Positions 21,756 through 35,239 of a stretch of 64,000 nt of DNA are shown piece by piece. Origin of the DNA: Gibbula magus (taxonomy: Eukaryota > Mollusca > Gastropoda > Trochida > Trochidae); contig OW388300.1 in NCBI GenBank assembly GCA_936450465.1, forward strand, positions 22,259,232 through 22,323,231, in the 5' to 3' direction. The notes beneath the pieces were generated by a model, which saw only the letters and a program-made list of their open reading frames with translations, was not told where the DNA came from and ran no database searches. Numbering within the stretch: the first letter of the stretch is position 1; each line of letters begins with the position of its first letter. A program made the translations under genes and the position numbers.

Positions 21756-23218
21756 TATGATGGCCGAGAGGGGACATCGCTCTTTCGCCCTCTGGTATCA
21801 ACACGACAAAGCGATAAAGCGATATAGTCACACGACAAAGCGATAAGGCTGCACGACAAAGCGATAACGCCGCACGACAAAGCGATAACGCCGCACGACA
21901 AAGCGATAACGCCGCACGACAAAGCGATAGTGTCGCACGACAAAGCGATAGTGTCGCACGACAAAGCGATAACGCCGCACGACAAAGCGATATAACAACG
22001 CGCTAAAGCGATAATAACAGCACGATAAAGCGAAAGAGCGATAAAGCGAAAGAGCGATAAAGCGAAAGAGCGATAAAGCGAAAGAGCGATAAAGCGAAAG
22101 AGCGATAAAGCGATAATAACAGCGCGATAAAGCGAAAGAGCGATAAAGCGAAAGAGCGATAAAGCGAAAAAGCGATAAAGCGAAAGAGCGATAAAGCGAA
22201 AGAGCGATAAAGCGATAATAACAGCGCGATAAAGCAAAAGAGCGATAAAGCGAAAGAGCGATAAAGCGAAAGAGCGATAAAGCGAAAGAGCGATAAAGCG
22301 ATAAAGCGAAAGAGCGATAAAGCGAAAGAGCGAAAGAGCGATAAAGCGAAAGAGCGATAAAGCGAAAGAGCGATAAAGCGATAATAACAGCGCGAAAGAG
22401 CGATAAAGCGAAAGAGCGATAAAGCGATAAAGCGATAAATCGAAAGAGCGATAAAGCGAAAGAGCGATAAAGCGATAAAGCGAAAGAGCGATAAAGCGAA
22501 AGAGCGATAAAGCGAAAGAGCGATAAAGCGAAAGAGCGATAAAGCGATAGAGCGAAAGAGCGATAAAGCGAAAGAGCGATAAAGCGAAAGAGCGATGAAG
22601 CGAAAGAGCGATAAAGCGAAAGAGCGATAAAGCGAAAGAGCGATAAAGCGAAAGAGCGATAAAGCGAAAGAGCGATAAAGCGATAAAGCGAAAGAACAAT
22701 AAAGCGAAAGAACGATAAAGCGAAAGAGCGATAGAGCGAAAGAGCGATAGAGCGAAAGAGCGATAGAGCGAAAGAGCGATAGAGCGATAGAGCGAAAGAG
22801 CGAAAGAGCGATATTGACACGTCGACCTTAATCTTTTACATAACAATAGAATACTGGTTTCATTCAATTTCTTTTCATTTCACTTGATATTTGATTCACA
22901 TAACATAAGAATGATTTTGATAAATGATTCCACTTTAAATCCCCAAAGGTCGCTATTATATATATATAATCAATACAAGTTTATTTTGTATTAAGAATTT
23001 GAATAAACATCTATAAAACAACTTACAGTGAATAATTGAGAAATCCATGCTAATTAAAACAGACATCTGCAACTCTTATAGATTAATTCAAAACGCTGAC
23101 ATGGTGTGTGTAAACCTGTACATAAATACTTTCTTAGACATACTTTATGTGACTGGTTATTATTGATTTAATTGAGCAAAACAAAGTTTATATAAATCTA
23201 AATCAGCGCACTCTGATT
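21756..23218 (+). repeat. Left inverted arm, inner copy
   Basis: Terminus, 21-bp units (about 21833-22010), 8/16-bp array (to 22812) and ~400 bp of unique arm sequence, as in the outer copy. The number and order of array blocks differ from those in the outer copy. Confidence 0.85.
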
Positions 23219-23446
23219 TCTTCTACTTACTCTATATTTTTACTGAAAAAGCTGTCAAATATAGCTTAAAATCATTAAATATGTCTGACACTCGGCATCC
23301 CAAAAAATGTTATATATGATGTTAAAAGGTATAGAAAATAATAAAGTTAATTGGGCTTCGAAGTTTCCAGATTTATTGTACAGTTTGGGCTTCATCTTCC
23401 CACGCAAGGCCTAACTAGCGCCAGTCTCCAAACTGGCTAATTAGCT

Positions 23447-24050
23447 AATTGGCTAATTGGGCTTTGGTTTTGTTTGGGACCAACAATTTGTTTATCTTCC
23501 TACTTCGTGTTTCTCAAAATTTCTGTGTCGTCTAAAATGTATTCATGAACTGAATTGGTATAGTTCACTTCAAAACGGCACCAACTCCATATCTTACTCT
23601 TATTTTAAAGCTTCACTGTCTAAAAAATTATATTTGAATGCGGTTGTTGTTAACATGTTTAGAGTATTTGGGCAATTTACGTGTTTTTCATTTAAGAATT
23701 GAAACGGGTCGGTTTTATAATATAGATAGAAATGATAGATTATGTTAACAATGCGACGACGGCTATAATTGAGGATGAAAACCATTTCCTTCTTGTGTGT
23801 TCCAAATTTAAAGAGCTCCGCCTGAATCATTTGCCGGAAACTGTTTGTACAAATCCAAATAAAACTAAATTTAAAATCCTCATGTCAATATAGAATTGTA
23901 AACTTGTAATTTAGCAAGATTTATGTTTCATGCCATGTACCAAAAATGTTAATTGAATGACTGTTGCTGTACACATCATGTCTTGTCATATATACGATAT
24001 GTAGTTACGGGCCGATGACCTACACTTCAGAAATAAAGAATTAAAATTGA
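23447..24050 (+). pseudogene. LINE ORF2 C-terminal fragment (cargo, inner copy)
   Basis: Same fragment as 9241-9845, with the HFLLVC motif at about 23780-23800 and the same frameshift. A few extra substitutions are present. Confidence 0.62.
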
Positions 24051-27019
24051 TAACTTCTGATATATATTCATCAACATAATGTAAGAAACAAGTTTGGAAA
24101 TATATTGTAACAACACTGGTATATTATTTAGACATTCACTAACAAATCAAAGGAAAGGATAAAATAATCTATCATTATCAAAATAAAATATATAAATTTG
24201 TTTACTGGGTTACATTGTGCACATCATAACGTATAAGACACTATTAGGCTATATCACAGTAGAATATTTGTGTGACATTGTGTATTAATATGTGCGACAG
24301 GAATAATTCTAAAGGGTATGATTCATGAAAAAGCACGTTTTGGGTAAATTTATTGAAAATGCGAACTCCGCGCATCGCCATGAATCATTAGTATGATGGT
24401 AATAGGTTGTACGCCTTCAGTGCATGGAGCTCAGCGACATTCGAATGCGTATTTGAGGTTACAAAATCGTCTCTTTCACACTTGAATGGCTTCATTCTGC
24501 TCACATAACGAGATAGTTTTAATCAGAAAGGAGGCCCATGGCATTATACAGTGCATAGTAGTAAAATACATTTTCCTGACTGTTGAGGACATCCTAGTTG
24601 TTTACATCTATTTCGCTAAAGAGTTAAACAATTGAATATATTTTTCATAACCAGGAATTCAATGTAATATATGGGTAAAGTCTTTCTTAAAACATTGAGA
24701 AATGGATAAATAATACAAAAGGGTATTCTGACTCAGTGAAAAGTATATGTTCTTGATAAAAATGAGACGTTTTGACCCTGTCGGTAGTGCTTGTAAACAC
24801 ATAAATTTGCAAACTGATTAATACGGAACAACCAAAGAGTCAGCTTCTATTTTTTGTTAACTTTTCTGTCAAACGTGTTTCAATACCCATGAACTTTGGG
24901 TTTTATCCGAGCGTGGGTAATTTTCCCGTTTCATCATAATTCAACAATTATTCTTGTCGTGAAAAGGGATTTTATTATATTTTTGGTGTGACGTTCATCA
25001 CAATGATAATTGCGGACATTGAACGTCAATCATTATAACAAAATAATTCTCTATATTAATATCATTTAGTGATTGGCGCTTAAGGGTTAATTTTCAATAA
25101 CAGTCAATACTTCTTGATAAAATACTACAATGCAACACTGAGTGTTCCTTTTAAAACCCATTGAGTATGTTGTTGGAGTCACATTATGTCAAACGTAATA
25201 AATGAAGTTATTTTATCGAAAAGTACTGATTGCTGATGAACATTATCAATTTAAGGCTAGTTCATTTAGTAGTGATATTATAAAGGTGAAAGTCACGATT
25301 TATTATTGAAAACTTGACAAAGATGCGGGTTAATTGGTTAAATGTAAGTTTGGAAACTTACCTTTAATAGACAGTCAGATGTGGGTTGGTAATATGTAAT
25401 TGGTTATAAACTACTGTGCACATATAGGAAACGTATAAATTCGGCTTCTTCACGTACAAAATGCTGTTGCTCGACTTTATTTGATTAGCATACATTTGGC
25501 GTTAGGGAATGAATATGCAAGTAAAGTGAAATTATTTGTACTTCAGAATAAATCAGAATATCTGGTCTGTCGGCATGCATGAAGGCAAAGTAAATATTCC
25601 TATAAATTTTTAATGGCTCTTTAAAACATATTTGTAAATGTTTTATCCATATGCATTATTTTTACATTTTATCTGTAAATAAGTTTTTTGGATATAAGAT
25701 TATTCAACCAAAAGCGTATATATTTCAGCATTTAGTGGATTAACATATCGTTATCAAGTAATGAATAACTAAATACCGGAAACCATTTTATTTTAATTCG
25801 TGTGAGTAACTTAGTTTTGATGGTTAAATCACCATATCACCAAAAATACCAGTATTGACCTGTATTAAGAACATGACACACTATAAAGTAATTAAGTATG
25901 TGAAATAAATATTCAAATTTCATACTACGTATCTATAATATATTGATTATAGTTTCTGTTTGCATTTAAACCTATGGTTTTTCATATCATTAGTAAATGT
26001 CAGAGAACATGTGGAGCTATTGATACTGTAGAGTTTAGTTGGTTACCATTGCAAAGTCAAATGGTATCAGTTCCCTAAATTGCACGTCACATGTTGTCAT
26101 AGTAACATGATCTGCATGAGCCTGGGAAAAAATCAATTATTCGTGCTGTAATCCGAGATTTGCTCTTTGAAAAGACTCAAAATTGTGACTCTTGCCTCAA
26201 TGTTTAAGAAGTAAATGCTTTGCAAAATAAAAGTGAATTTTTTTCGGAAACTGGGATATTGGCTAACTGCATGCTGTACAGTTTGCAATTACTATAAATG
26301 TGCTCGTGGAACACCTTGGTACCGACAAGGAATACAATACCTTGAAGTTTTACCAAAATGAGACCAATAGAACCATACTGAATGAAATTCATAAATGACG
26401 CCATAACGTCAAATCAACATCAGCAAAGACAGGGGTTTTGCATCAAACAACTTCACGGGAGTGTTTGCACATGTTCTAATTGCATTTAAAAGCACATTTT
26501 GCCCTTCATCATCTGAACAGAAATGTGGCTATTTTCCCAGAGAATGATTATGGCACAATATAATGTTATCCGGAAGTTCTATACAAGTATTGACTTATCG
26601 TTACGTCTGCATGTGTTCAACACGTTATTATTATGATGTCATCAAAATTGGAATGCTGTGATGTTATAAATTTTCTCATTACAGCGTTATCAGTAATTAC
26701 GAAATTGTTTAGTGGACTGGCGTTATTTTGCTGTTCAGTAGATATCCAAGTTTGTACGTCACCTTGTTGAAATTACTATTCATCTACATAGTAAAGCTTG
26801 CACAAGAAACTTACACATTGACTTTCAAGGTGTAAACTCTACATAAATGCTCATAATAATGCAAATGTTGAGTGTACTTCAACCGTCTATATAATCTCGG
26901 AATATAGTGTCAATATTTTAGCATTGTACGTGTAATCTTGGTTTTCATTCTTGACATGGTTTCTATGATTATTAACATAAAGTTAATGAATTGAGTTTGG
27001 CTATTCGAAAGGTTGTCTG
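24051..27019. other. Element core, non-coding (inner copy)
   Basis: Nearly identical to 9846-12785 apart from short indels, for example an added TGTGCGACAGGAATAA near 24292 and TAATTACGAAATTGTTTAG near 26694. No gene is recognised. The module shared with 56050-56600 is at 26175-26720. Confidence 0.5.
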
Positions 27020-27638
27020 CTCGGGAAAACCACACTAGAAAACTACAAATGTCGCGAGGGCCACACGACATGTACATTCCTCGTTGCCGCGAAAGCCACA
27101 CTAATAAACTACAGAATGGCGCGAGTGCCACACGACATGTACTCTCCTCGTTGCCGCGAAAGCCACACTAGAAAACTACAGAATGTCGCGAGGGCCACAC
27201 GACATGTACTCTCCTCGTTGCCGCGAAAGCCACACTAGAAAACTACAGAATGTCGCGAGGGCCACACGACATGTAAACTCCTCGTTGCCGAGAAAGCCAC
27301 ACTAGAAAACTACAAATGTCGCGAGGGCCACACGACATGTACATTCCTCGTTGCCGCGAAAGCCACACTAATAAACTACAGAATGGCGCGAGGGCCACAC
27401 GACATGTACTCTCCTCGTTGCCGCGAAAGCCACACTAGAAAACTACAGAATGTCGCGAGGGCCACACGACATGTACTCTCCTCGTTGCCGCGAAAGCCAC
27501 ACTAGAAAACTACAGAATGTCGCGAGGGCCACACGACATGTACACTCCTCGTTGCCGCGAAAGCCACACTAGAAAACTACAGAATGTCGCGAGGGCCACA
27601 CGACATGTAAACTCCTGGTTGCCGCGAAGCCCACGATT
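27020..27638. repeat. ~67-bp minisatellite, inner copy
   Basis: About nine units of the repeat described at 12786-13978. It ends with the same variant unit (CTCCTGGTTGCCGCGAAGCC). The array is half the length of the outer one. Confidence 0.9.
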
Positions 27639-28809
27639 GATTTCGGGATGATACCGTTTATCAAATTAGCGCCACCCATTGATAGATAATGAGCTTATTA
27701 TAAAGTGAATATGGAGTTAATCTTGTTTGTTTAGTTTTAAATAAAGTGTTGTAGTAGTTTTTATTTAGGTCACGACTTTTCAACTGTATATCTGTCACTA
27801 TTCTGAAGTGGTTAGCATTAAAATGATGATTTTCAGCAACGTTCAGTATTCGATAAAATTACATCTGACCAAATAACATATAAAACATGACACATATACG
27901 TGTACATTACATAAAATAAAATATGTTGCTATGGGGTGAAAACATCAATGAAATATGAAACTCCCCTGTCCTGTGCCTTCCTACAATATGATAATACAAA
28001 GTAAAAAGACTGCAAGACACATCATAGTTTATTATATACCGTAACATGGACCAGCACTCCCGACCATTGCCGGGAGAGGCACATTCATACGATCACAAAA
28101 ACCGGCAGCGCCAAGTTGTATGTAACCTTATGTTCTTACATGTGGCTCTGCCGGATTGCAACCCTTATAAAGATGTGCATTGTGCGCAGTACGATTGAGT
28201 GGTTTAACATCTTGACCTGAGAACACCAAAAGAGAAGACGCCGTTATCCAAAGTTATACTAAGATTCGTATGTTTATTGCAAAATAGTTTTACACACCAC
28301 CAGTTGATAACAGTTGTGAATCACATTTTCCTTCTCTGTTTTACAAACTTCCTCGTTACCATTATTTATTAACTGCATAGATAATACTTCCTTCTATGGT
28401 ATATATAATGAGTGTTAGAACGATAATGGTCTACATATATATGAAGCAAATGATGCTACTTGATATGTAAAACAGTTTAAAGAAATGGCTGTTTTATTTA
28501 TGCGGAAATTTATCAGAAAACTGTAATACATGTCGAGCAATTTGAATCCTGAAGTACATGTACTGTTGTTGAAAATTACAATGTTAATGCTTATCGGTTC
28601 ATTAACGTAACAATGTAATTATGTAAAGTTAAAAGACGTGACAATGCACCGCGATTGACGCCCGTCATTCAGCCAAATGTCATTTTGGAAACTTATTTAC
28701 AACAGACAATAGGACAAAGTTTGGTTGAGAATGTTTACTGGGTCATCTGTGCATGTAAATGCGACGTGAAATTTCGGTTTCAGATGTTGCTCGACTTTCA
28801 TTTGAAACA
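27639..28809. other. Element core, non-coding (inner copy)
   Basis: Corresponds to 13979-16594 without the L1-like insertion. The empty site for that insertion is CTAAGATTCGTATGTTTATT at 28259-28278. Confidence 0.5.
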
Positions 28810-30299
28810 AGAGAATTAGTGAGCAAAGCTCACTCATGATACCCCCGCTTTTACATTAACATTGGTCAAAGAGAAATGTTTGAAAATAGCAAAAGGGTAT
28901 CAATGTTTAAACTTTTGTATGAAAAGACCATAACATATATTATTAAAGCAGAGTAAGTATTACACCTCTAAGCATGTTTTAGAAGTAAAAGTCAAAGTGG
29001 TTTCGTAACATTTGAACAACTAGAAGAGCGTTTGCGGGACACCGCAAAAGCAGAGCAGCTCCGAAACTTTGGGTCCCGCCTTTCCCTGTTCCGCCTTCTC
29101 CTCAGCATAAATAAAATGGGATTTTTTTTTGGACCAAAATTTGTTCATTATTCAAGTTATTCTAACAAGTTGAATCATCACTGGGGTCACTTTTCACAAG
29201 TTTGTTCTTAAAACCTATTTCTGATTTCAAAATTGGATCAAAGGATTAACATGGCCTGAACCAATATCTCATGACCTTGACCTTGACCTTAGACCTTCAA
29301 GGTCACACCATCAACGATTACTTTTCATTGTGTATAACAATCATGTAATGACTCAAAGTGTTCATTGTTCACATAAGGCATATTCACAATAGCATGCTTA
29401 AGTTGTGACCTTGCTGTGACCTTGACCTTTGACAGATTTTAGCGAAAACTTTTTCAAATCTTGGTCTATCTCCATAGTTGATATATACCAAATAAGAGCC
29501 TGACAGCACAAAAACGTTTGAAGTTATCATGTTTACAAGGATTATTGTAGTAATTAAAGCACTCATGACCTTGACCTTTGACCTTGAATGTGAACATGTC
29601 AAAATCATTTACCAGATTTATAAGAAAGAAGCTATGTATATGAGGTGTTAATACCTTTTTGGAAACAAGTAGTATTTGAGTTATGAGCGGAACCAAAAGT
29701 GTGACCATAGACGCGCACACAAAGACGCTTAAAAGTGGAAAATCTGAAAAAATAATCATGGAATCTGAGGGAAACATAGAAAAGGCACATCTAGGGATCA
29801 TAAAGTGTACATGTATAAAGTTTCATAACAATTGAACAAGTAGTATTTGAGTTATGAGCGGAACCAAAAGTGTAAGCATAGACGCGCACACAAAGACGCT
29901 TAAAAGTGGAAAATCTGAAAAAATAATCATGGAATCTGAGTGAAACAAAGAAAAGGCACATCTAGGGACCATAAAGTGTACATGTATAAAGTTTCATAAC
30001 AATTGAACAAGTAGTATTTGAGTTATGAGCGGAACCAAAAGTGTGACCATAGACGCGCACACAAAGACGCTTAAAAGTGGAAAATCTGAAACAATAATCA
30101 TGGAATCTGAGGGAAACATAGAAAAGGCACATCTAGGGACCATAAAGTGTACATGTATAAAGTTTCATAACAATTGAACAAGTAGTATTGAGTTATGAGC
30201 GGAACCAAAAGTGTTCCGGACGGACGGACGGACGCAAGGATGGACGGACGCGCTGAGCGCTATATACCCCCGACTACTTCGTAGCGGGAGTATAACTAG
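28810..30299 (+). mobile_element. Pearl/HINE-like element, inner copy
   Basis: Same architecture as 16595-18090: 5' hairpin, ATACCCCCGCT, TGACCTTGACC motifs, three 171-bp units from about 29680, (GGAC)n, 3' hairpin and terminal CTAG at 30296-30299 followed by T. Present at the same place in both giant copies, so it was there before they moved. Confidence 0.7.
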
Positions 30300-30745
30300 T
30301 AATCATATATTGGGCGATATGAGTTGATTTGCAAGTTAAGTGAAATTAATTGAACTGAAATCAGCATATATCGTATTCAGCACGTGCACGTATTTAAGCC
30401 AAATAAAGTATCTTGAAACAAAATGGGTGTCTCGACATACATGTAGTGACATATTATTTGAACAAGTAATCTTACAGTTTCATAAATGTAAGCAGAATGG
30501 AGTCATTTAAGTGCTTAAGAAAAGATTTCTTAACCTCCAATTACTTATCCTATTGTAAACTACGTAAACTGAAGGCGAACATATAATTATCATGACACTA
30601 ATAATTTATGGTGACTCACACTCTATTAGTACATATGCAAATACATGTTTATTTTCATTAAGCATGGCATTCAGAACCATTTTCAAGGCATATTTCGATA
30701 AACAATGTCACACAAATATGCCACTATGATATACTTTTTTATATA
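30300..30745. other. Element core, non-coding (inner copy)
   Basis: Corresponds to about 18091-18536. No gene is recognised. A short insertion relative to the outer copy (GCATGGCATTCA near 30663) is seen. Confidence 0.4.
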
Positions 30746-31285
30746 CAGTCAAACCGCTATAGTCCGGCCACCAATAATACGAATCTTGCGGAGTCCGAAC
30801 GGTAGCAAGCTGTAACCAAACTAATCTCTATATAAACTCATTAAATGTTGATTCATTAATCCGTTGAATCTGTTTCCGAATCTGAACGCCAATTAGCCGT
30901 AACGGATTAGTTAATAACAACTATTTCTGCTTCATTAATCCGGTGACAAGCGATCATCACACTGATTGGATCGGTAAACTTCAATGACAGTGGATTGACA
31001 CGGGAGTTGAGCGTGTCAGTAGTTTGTGATTTTAATAGATTGTAATGTTTTACATTGTGTGTCAGTACTTTGTGATTGTAATATATTGAATTTCTCATTT
31101 TGTGCGACAGTTATAAATATCCAGCGTGTCAAATTCATTTAATATTTTAAATACGTTCTCGTCTGTCTGTAGATTAAAAGGTTATCAACTCCGTCTTGTT
31201 TAATTCATTTCAGTAGTCCGAACATTTCACTATCCGAACGTTTTTGATGAAAAACGGAAGCGTTCGGATTATCGAGGCCTGACTG
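30746..31285. mobile_element. pogo/Tigger-like MITE (inner copy only)
   Basis: Imperfect terminal inverted repeats begin CAGTCAAACCGCTATAGTCC and end with the complement of CAGTCAGGCCTCGATAATCC. TA stands on each side (30744-30745 and 31286-31287). The CAGT..AACC..(C)GATA..TCCGAA-type terminus is typical of pogo/Tigger elements. No transposase frame. The outer copy has only TA-CAG-TA at this position. Confidence 0.8.
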
Positions 31286-31287
31286 TA

Positions 31288-33529
31288 CTCCAAAAACTGA
31301 ATCAATTTCATTCACATAAGTTAAACATGTAAGACAAATATATATTATATTGATGATAATACATTGTTAAAATAGTGAATGGGTAAATATATTATACCAA
31401 TGTTGATACAATAGTGTCCGCACTTGCACTTTCACATTGCTTATTCTGATTAACATATATTGATTACGAGTAGTCAGATATTCTGATTTTTGCATAGACC
31501 GTTATTTTATTTAAACTGCATTGAACTTTGCGCAATAAAACTTATAACTCATTTAATAATAATTATAATAAGTGTTTACCACGAATGAATTCATTTCACG
31601 ACAACCTCGTTTACAATAAAGAAAATAGAAGTCACATACATTGTATACAGAGAACAATCACACTTGATCAACTTCAACATCATTTAAAGGACGAATACTG
31701 GAGGAATATGTGTATTTTGAATTTATTGGTTTTTAAACGCGGTAGTAAGAAGAAAGTTTGAAGTATTCATCTGGATCAACAGAAATCTTCAGCGATAATT
31801 TTAAAACTATTTTGTCGTAAACGAAACTGCTATTTTACTGGCGTTAGAAGAACTTCTTCTAAGCGAAATAATTATTTACTAGAGACAAAGAACCATGCCG
31901 CCATTGGAAATAAAAAATTAATATGCTTTCAATGAAACAATGGTAAAAGAGAGCTGACACAAGTATGTCTATGGGAGGATCTACGTGTACGGGTATAAAC
32001 ACACCGGGTCAACGTTGTCAATTATCGATAATATTTGCAGATCTCTCTTGTAAGTGACATGGCCCGTTGTGCGGCGTCCGTCCGTCATCCGTCGTCAAAC
32101 CATAAACTTTTCACATTTTCGACTCCTCCTCATGAACCGCAGCACACCTAAAGCTGAAATTTTGCGGAGAGGTACCTTGCACACAGGGGATCAACGTTTG
32201 TTCATTTGAACTTCGCCACCCATCAAATATTGGCGTGGCAGGCATTATTAACAGAACCTTTAAACGACTTCTTCTCCGGAACCAGTTGACATAGGAAGAT
32301 GACATTTTCAGATTTTACATATAAAATTGTATTTGTTCATTTGGTCATGACCCCTAACCAAATATGGATGTGACAGGGGGTCCAACCTAAACTCTTTAAA
32401 AGACTTCTTCTTCAAAACGATTTGATACAGAGAATTAAAATTTTCACATTTTAACAATCTGGGTCTACTCATGCTGCTCTCATATCTTAACATGTATGTT
32501 TTAGCAAATTTGCGAGTGAGTGATTAGCAGAGTGTGTAAAAACTCAAATGCAGAAAGGTTAATGTTAATTCTTTTAGTTATTCCCCTTTTGTATTATTCC
32601 CTCAATCAGATCCTATTATTCACCATTGGAAGTCTGTTGGCTATCCGTGTGCTGAGAAGGGTACAATTATACCAAATCATACCATGCCATGCATAATGGT
32701 TTGCGGTTTCAAAAGTTAAAACAAGATGATATCGAAATATATAATAGGCTATGACGGCAAAATGGAAACTAACTAATTTCCCAGACTCAATAGATGGAAC
32801 ACATATAATGATGATTGAACACATTCTCACAGTAAGTGAATCCTATCGAATGCAAATGGGGAAGGCATATTCTCAAATCATGAGACAAACAGTGAAAAAA
32901 GAATTTACTACTAAACTAAACCAAGTAAAGCTCCCTTCCTCTTTCGCCCTCACACCCAAACCTTTAGGCTTGAAGAGCTAAAATATGTTAATTAATTTCA
33001 TCAGTGGTAAATTGTTGCTAAACTACGTTTACACAGTGATATTATTAATAAACTAATAAGATGTACATATCTATAATAATCTACAATAATTACTTTTCAA
33101 ATTTAATAAATATGAGCAAAACCATTCAAGTCTTAAAGGGAAGATTGTGTAAGTCCCATTAACTTATCCGAAATTAAGCTAAGCTCCATACACTGAAAGC
33201 GTTAATCCTATTATAGTCATACTAATGATTCATGACATTGCGCTGAGTTCACTATTAGTAAATTTTCCCAAAACGTCTTTTCTCCCTTTAGAACTATTTC
33301 CGTGTCATACAAATATTCTACTGAGATATTTGTATATAGTATACTCTTCGCACACTGCTTCAATTTGATGTGTACATTAAAACCAAGTCAAACAAGTTTT
33401 TTTTATTATGATTTTATTCTTTCCTTTATTTTTTTTATTGAATGGCTAAATAATATACAAGTGTTGATACCATAGACTTCCTACTAACCTGCATCCTTAT
33501 TATGTTGATGAATATATATCAAAAGTAAT
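31288..33529. other. Element core, right part, non-coding (inner copy)
   Basis: Nearly identical to 18542-20764, including the GTCCGTC tandem repeat at 32050-32490. No gene is recognised. Confidence 0.45.
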
Positions 33530-34696
33530 CAAAGTGCGCCGATTTATATAAACTTTACTTTGCTCGATTAAATCTATCATATTCAGTCACATAAGTATGT
33601 CTAAGGAAGTATCTATGTACAGGTTTTCACACACGATGTCAACTTTTTGAATTAATCTATTATAGTTTTAATTGTCATGGATTTCTCAATTATTCACCGT
33701 AAGTTGTTTTATAGAGAAATCTCATTATATGTTTATTCAAATTCTTAATAAAAAAATAAACTTGTATTAATTATATTTATATAAAAGCGACCTTTGGGGA
33801 TTTAAAGTGGAATCATTTATCAAAATCATTCTTATGTTATGTGAATCAAATATCAAGTGAAATGAAAAGAAATTGAATGAAACCAGTATTCTACTGTTAT
33901 GTAAAAGATTACGGTCGACATGTCAATATCGCTCTTTCGCTCTTTCGCTCTTTCGCTCTTTCGCTCTTTCGCTCTTTCGCTCTTTCGCTCTATCGCTCTT
34001 TCGCTTTATCGCTCTTTCGCTTTATCGTTCTTTCGCTTTATCGCTCTTTCGCTTTATCGCTCTTTCGCTTTATCGCTCTTTCGCTTTATCGCTCTTTCGC
34101 TTTATCGCTCTTTCGCTTTATCGCTCTTTCGCTTTATCGCTCTTTCGCTCTATCGCTTTATCGCTCTTTCGCTTTATCGCTTTATCGCTCTTTCGCTTTA
34201 TCGCTTTGTCGCTCTTTCGCTTTATCGCTCTTTCGCTCTTTCGCTTTATCGCGCTGTTATTATCGCTTTATCGCTCTTTCGCTTTATCGCTCTTTCGCTT
34301 TATCGCGCTGTTATTATCGCTTTATCGCGCTGTTATTATCGCTTTATCGCTCTTTCGCTTTATCGCTCTTTCGCTTTATCGCTCTTTCGCTTTATCGCTC
34401 TTTCGCTTTATCGCTCTTTCGCTTTATCGTGCTGTTATTATCGCTTTAGCGCGTTGTTATATCGCTTTGTCGTGCGGCGTTATCGCTTTGTCGTGCGACA
34501 CTATCGCTTTGTCGTGCGGCGTTATCGCTTTGTCGTGCGGCGTTATCGCTTTGTCGTGCGGCGTTATCGCTTTGTCGTGTTGCTCTATCGCTTTGTCGTG
34601 CAGCCTTATCGCTTTGTCGTGTGACTATATCGCTTTATCGCTTTGTCGTGTTGATACCAGAGGGCGAAAGAGCGATGTCCCCTCTCGGCCATCATA
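33530..34696 (-). repeat. Right inverted arm, inner copy
   Basis: Unique arm sequence (33530-33930), an 8/16-bp array (33931-34440), eight or nine 21-bp units (34441-34650) and the terminus ending CCATCATA at 34696. Complementary to 21756-23218. Confidence 0.85.
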
Positions 34697-34702
34697 CTAT
34701 CG
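34697..34702. repeat. Right target-site duplication CTATCG of the inner element
   Basis: Exact match to 21750-21755. The interrupted 21-bp unit of the outer arm resumes directly after it. Confidence 0.9.
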
Positions 34703-34913
34703 CTTTGTCGTGCGACACTATCGCTTTGTCGTGCGGCGTTATCGCTTTGTCGTGCGGCGTTATCGCTTTGTCGTGCGGCGTTATCGCTTTGTCGTGTTGC
34801 TCTATCGCTTTGTCGTGCAGCCTTATCGCTTTGTCGTGTGACTATATCGCTTTATCGCTTTGTCGTGTTGATACCAGAGGGCGAAAGAGCGATGTCCCCT
34901 CTCGGCCATCATA
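34703..34913 (-). repeat. Right inverted arm, outer copy (distal end)
   Basis: Contains the remaining 21-bp units and the outer terminus, complementary to 7522 onward. It is displaced from 21755 by the inner element. Confidence 0.85.
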
Positions 34914-34919
34914 GTTATA
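34914..34919. repeat. Right target-site duplication GTTATA of the outer element
   Basis: Matches 7516-7521. Part of the palindrome GTTATAAC, hence less certain than the inner duplication. Confidence 0.65.
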
Positions 34920-35239
34920 ACACCCGACAGTAATCATTTCTGGAAAGATTCTTAAAAATCTTGAGATGAATGTTTGAGAAAAAGTCAAAGATCGCAAAAA
35001 ACGTAAATGATATCCTATCCCAGCCCCCATGGCTAAATATATAAAAACATAAAAATAGGCGGAAATGCAATTATTAACGTTTAGCAATTAGCAAAGGAAC
35101 TTACTTACGTAAACGTAACGGTCTATAATCATGGTAATTTCGTTATTGTGACACAATTAAGAAAAAAAATGTTCAACAAAGAATTTAGAACTACAAGAAA
35201 CTATACAATCCGTAAATTGTATAGAACAGAGACACCAAC

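Larger units (their letters stand above)
21756..34696 (+). mobile_element. Giant foldback-like element, inner copy (12.9 kb, complete)
   Basis: A complete copy of 12,941 bp from TATGATGG to CCATCATA lies inside the right arm of the outer copy, between perfect CTATCG duplications. It has the same order of parts as the outer copy with very high identity by eye: arm, LINE fragment, module, minisatellite (shorter), HINE-like element, GTCCGTC repeat, arm. It lacks the L1-like insertion and contains a 540-bp pogo/Tigger-like MITE. Nothing in it looks like a transposase, integrase or helicase. Confidence 0.88.
7522..34913 (+). mobile_element. Giant foldback-like element, outer copy (interrupted by the inner copy)
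   Basis: The element starts TATGATGGCCGAGAGGGGAC at 7522 and ends with the exact complement at 34913. Its own sequence is 7522-21755 plus 34703-34913, about 14.4 kb; removing the L1-like insertion leaves about 13.0 kb, matching the 12.9 kb inner copy. Both ends are long inverted arms (at least 1.2-1.5 kb) made of a terminal 21-bp repeat array, an 8/16-bp repeat array and ~400 bp of non-repetitive sequence. The core contains a LINE 3' fragment, minisatellite, HINE-like element and repeat modules, but no transposase-like protein. Tandem-repeat inverted arms are the hallmark of foldback elements (Drosophila FB, Galileo). A 6-bp duplication is known for Polintons and a few DNA transposon groups, so superfamily cannot be assigned. 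It must be mobilised in trans or have lost its enzyme. Confidence 0.85.

Noticed and set aside
7522..34913. Simple tandem segmental duplication or two haplotypes wrongly joined in assembly
   Set aside because: The inner copy is bounded by complete termini and an exact 6-bp duplication of an interrupted arm unit, and the outer arm resumes in register; this is expected from nested transposition and not from either alternative. Long reads should still confirm it.
7522..34913. Polinton/Maverick or giant viral element
   Set aside because: The 6-bp duplication and size fit, but no polymerase, integrase, ATPase, protease or capsid-like frame is visible and the termini do not begin with AG.
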